Shown piece by piece: positions 62,649 to 64,000 of a DNA stretch of 64,000 nt. The DNA is from Sporolactobacillus kofuensis (lineage in GTDB: Bacteria; Bacillota; Bacilli; Bacillales; Sporolactobacillaceae), in the NCBI RefSeq assembly GCF_024125425.1, contig NZ_JAMXWN010000007.1, forward strand, positions 1 to 64,000. The letters run 5' to 3'. The notes under the pieces were generated by a model. The model saw only the letters and a list, made by a program, of their open reading frames with translations, was not told the origin of the DNA and searched no databases. Position numbers and translations under genes: made by a program. How positions within the stretch are numbered: position 1 is the stretch's first letter; every line of letters starts with the position of its first letter.

Positions 62649-63251
62649 TTATTTTGAATAGAATTCGACGATCATTGCTTCTGTGATCTCCGCAGGGAGT
62701 TCCGAGCGTTCAGGAAGTCTGCTGTATGTGCCTTCGAGAGTTTTTTCGTCAAAAGTCAGGTATTCTGGAACAAATGTATTCGTTTCAACAGAATCCTTGA
62801 TGATTACGAGGTTATGTGATTTTTCACGGACACCAATCGTTTCACCTGGTTTTACACGATAAGACGGAATATCTACACGTTTGCCGTTAACGGTAATGTG
62901 ACCGTGGTTAACAAGCTGACGTGATTGTCTGCGTGTTCTAGCCAAACCAAGACGATAAACAAGGTTATCAAGACGAGATTCAAGCAGAATCATGAAGTTT
63001 TCACCGTGAACGCCTTTCATTTTCGCTGCATCATCAAATGTGCGACGGAATTGACGTTCATTTAAACCGTACATGAAACGCAGTTTTTGCTTTTCTTGTT
63101 GTTGACGTCCATATTCAGACAACTTAATACGTTGTGTCGGGCCGTGTTGACCAGGAACGTACGGACGCCTTTCAAGTTCTTTACCTGTACCGCTGAGTGA
63201 AATACCCAAACGGCGTGATTTCTTCCAAACCGGACCAGTATAGCGAGCCAT
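62649..63251 (-). CDS. rpsD: 30S ribosomal protein S4
   Basis: 200-aa primary 16S rRNA-binding protein that organises the 5' domain of the small subunit. Typical segments are [35 protein letters not shown] and the S4 RNA-binding domain [37 protein letters not shown] 63251 has GGAGGAG upstream. It is monocistronic with a long leader and terminator, as in B. subtilis, where S4 represses its own synthesis through the leader. ytsP lies upstream on the same strand. Confidence 0.98.
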   Translation of the reverse strand: MARYTGPVWKKSRRLGISLSGTGKELERRPYVPGQHGPTQRIKLSEYGRQQQEKQKLRFMYGLNERQFRRTFDDAAKMKGVHGENFMILLESRLDNLVYRLGLARTRRQSRQLVNHGHITVNGKRVDIPSYRVKPGETIGVREKSHNLVIIKDSVETNTFVPEYLTFDEKTLEGTYSRLPERSELPAEITEAMIVEFYSK

Positions 63252-63478
63252 AGAATGACTCCTCCTTCGTCATTTTATTCGAGAGTGTCCCTTAGACCTA
63301 TGATCTAAAGAAACAAACCCACGCGGTATAAAATGACACCTCTGCAAGCTCTTCCAAAGATATTTTGCCATCTTGTACCTTCGCCCAGGCAGTCTAGGTT
63401 ACACAGTACACCTCTTGTATATCAAGAGGAACAAAATAGAAATGCTTTGGACCCTTCCAGTGCTGCCTCATTTTACAC
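63252..63478 (-). promoter_or_regulatory. rpsD leader, candidate S4 autoregulatory RNA
   Basis: About 227 nt of untranslated leader between the promoter (start near 63478) and the rpsD ATG. It contains a CCTCTTG/CAAGAGG hairpin (near 63414-63432). Bacillus rpsD has an S4-binding leader; the length fits, but I could not derive the full structure by eye. Confidence 0.45.
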
Positions 63479-63485
63479 GAAGGCA

Positions 63486-63515
63486 ATTATACCTTTATTT
63501 AAGGGATAATGTCAA
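63486..63515 (-). promoter_or_regulatory. SigA promoter of rpsD
   Basis: Minus strand: TTGACA (63515-63510), 18-nt spacer, TATAAT (63491-63486). It begins 3 nt past the ytsP stop codon. Confidence 0.85.
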
Positions 63516-63517
63516 GC

Positions 63518-63967
63518 TTACAGATGAGCAACAAGTGTTTCAGCAAATGCTTCAAGAAATTGCTGATCATCTTCTGAAAATCGATCACAAATCGGACTAT
63601 CGATGTCGAGAACGCCAATCAATTCTTCGTTTTTGATGAGCGGTACCACGATTTCTGAGCGGGAAACTGCATCACACGCAATATGACCGGGAAATTCATG
63701 TACGTCTGGGACACGAATAATTTCTTTTTCCTGGGCTGCAGTTCCGCAGACGCCCTTCCCCAATGGAATCCGTATACAGGCAGTTTTTCCTTGGAAGGGA
63801 CCGAGAACAAGTTCGTTATTCTCGAGTAAATAAAAGCCAACCCAATTAATTTTATCCAGGCATTCGTTTAGCCAAGCGGATGCGTTTGCGAGATTAGCAA
63901 TACGGTTTGGTTCATCTTTTATTAAGGATTCAAGCACTTGAATTCGCGTTTTATTGACAGAGTTCAT
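63518..63967 (-). CDS. ytsP: Free methionine-(R)-sulfoxide reductase (GAF domain)
   Basis: 149-aa single GAF-domain enzyme of the fRMsr family, reducing free methionine-R-sulfoxide. The three active-site cysteines C64, C74 and C98 have the spacing of E. coli fRMsr (C84, C94, C118), and the conserved INWVGFYLL, GKGVCGTA, FPGHIACDAVSRSEIVVP and GVLDIDSP motifs are present. ATG 63967 follows GGGGTG. It lies upstream of rpsD as in B. subtilis, but rpsD has its own strong promoter right after the stop. Confidence 0.94.
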   Translation of the reverse strand: MNSVNKTRIQVLESLIKDEPNRIANLANASAWLNECLDKINWVGFYLLENNELVLGPFQGKTACIRIPLGKGVCGTAAQEKEIIRVPDVHEFPGHIACDAVSRSEIVVPLIKNEELIGVLDIDSPICDRFSEDDQQFLEAFAETLVAHL

Positions 63968-64000
63968 TCGTTTTACACCCCGATTATCAGTGAAAGTACT

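Overview
The window reads as chromosome from a low-to-moderate GC, endospore-forming member of the Bacillales. Evidence for this is a complete ger germinant-receptor operon, TagGH and LiaFSR, SAM-I, leucine T-box and Mn2+ (yybP-ykoY) leaders, SigA promoters with Bacillus-like Shine-Dalgarno sites, and long collinearity with Bacillus subtilis. I would guess the Sporolactobacillus/Tuberibacillus neighbourhood, but the sequence alone does not prove it. No rRNA, tRNA, prophage, complete insertion sequence or CRISPR array was recognised.

Layout. 0-3.4 kb: trpP, hit and ecsAB, a block that in B. subtilis lies far from the yt* genes found later. 3.4-6.8 kb: a ferritin-like gene and the liaFSR cell-envelope stress operon. 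6.8-8.6 kb: Mn2+ riboswitch and two tandem TerC-type exporters. 8.6-15.7 kb: LysR regulator with a divergent MFS pump, a YitT membrane protein, an aldo/keto reductase, the K+/H+ antiporter pair khtTU and a GDSL hydrolase. 16.3-24.5 kb: glpK, the csoR-copA-copZ copper regulon and glcDF. 24.5-30.5 kb: small genes (45-aa protein, GNAT, DUF402, ydjO-like) and a four-gene ger operon that includes a small two-helix membrane protein. 30.8-32.5 kb: tagGH, the wall teichoic acid exporter. 33-44.3 kb: FbpA-like protein, Nudix hydrolase, pckA, metK, ytpB, ytqA, leuS and ytgP. 44.3-64 kb: a Q-rich coiled-coil protein, ytzE, cysK/ytkP, thpR-ytlQ-ytmP, trmB, yjjX-ytpQ-ytpR-sftA, murC, ytxGH, ccpA, a class A PBP, rpsD and ytsP.

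Regulation can be read directly in several places. A run of NAG triplets over the trpP ribosome binding site looks like a TRAP target. A CsoR operator sits on the csoR promoter. Riboswitch or T-box leaders precede terC, metK and leuS. A terminator hairpin sits in the short leader of the MFS gene. CcpA is encoded here, and cre-like sites precede glcD, the fbpA-like gene and the segment ahead of glpK.

The most unusual feature is a family of structured intergenic repeats (core about 100-150 bp). It occurs at seven loci, two of which are three-unit tandem arrays with a period of about 183-193 bp. At every locus the element lies just 3' of a gene and points the same way as that gene, usually 20-35 bp past its terminator. 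It encodes no convincing protein.
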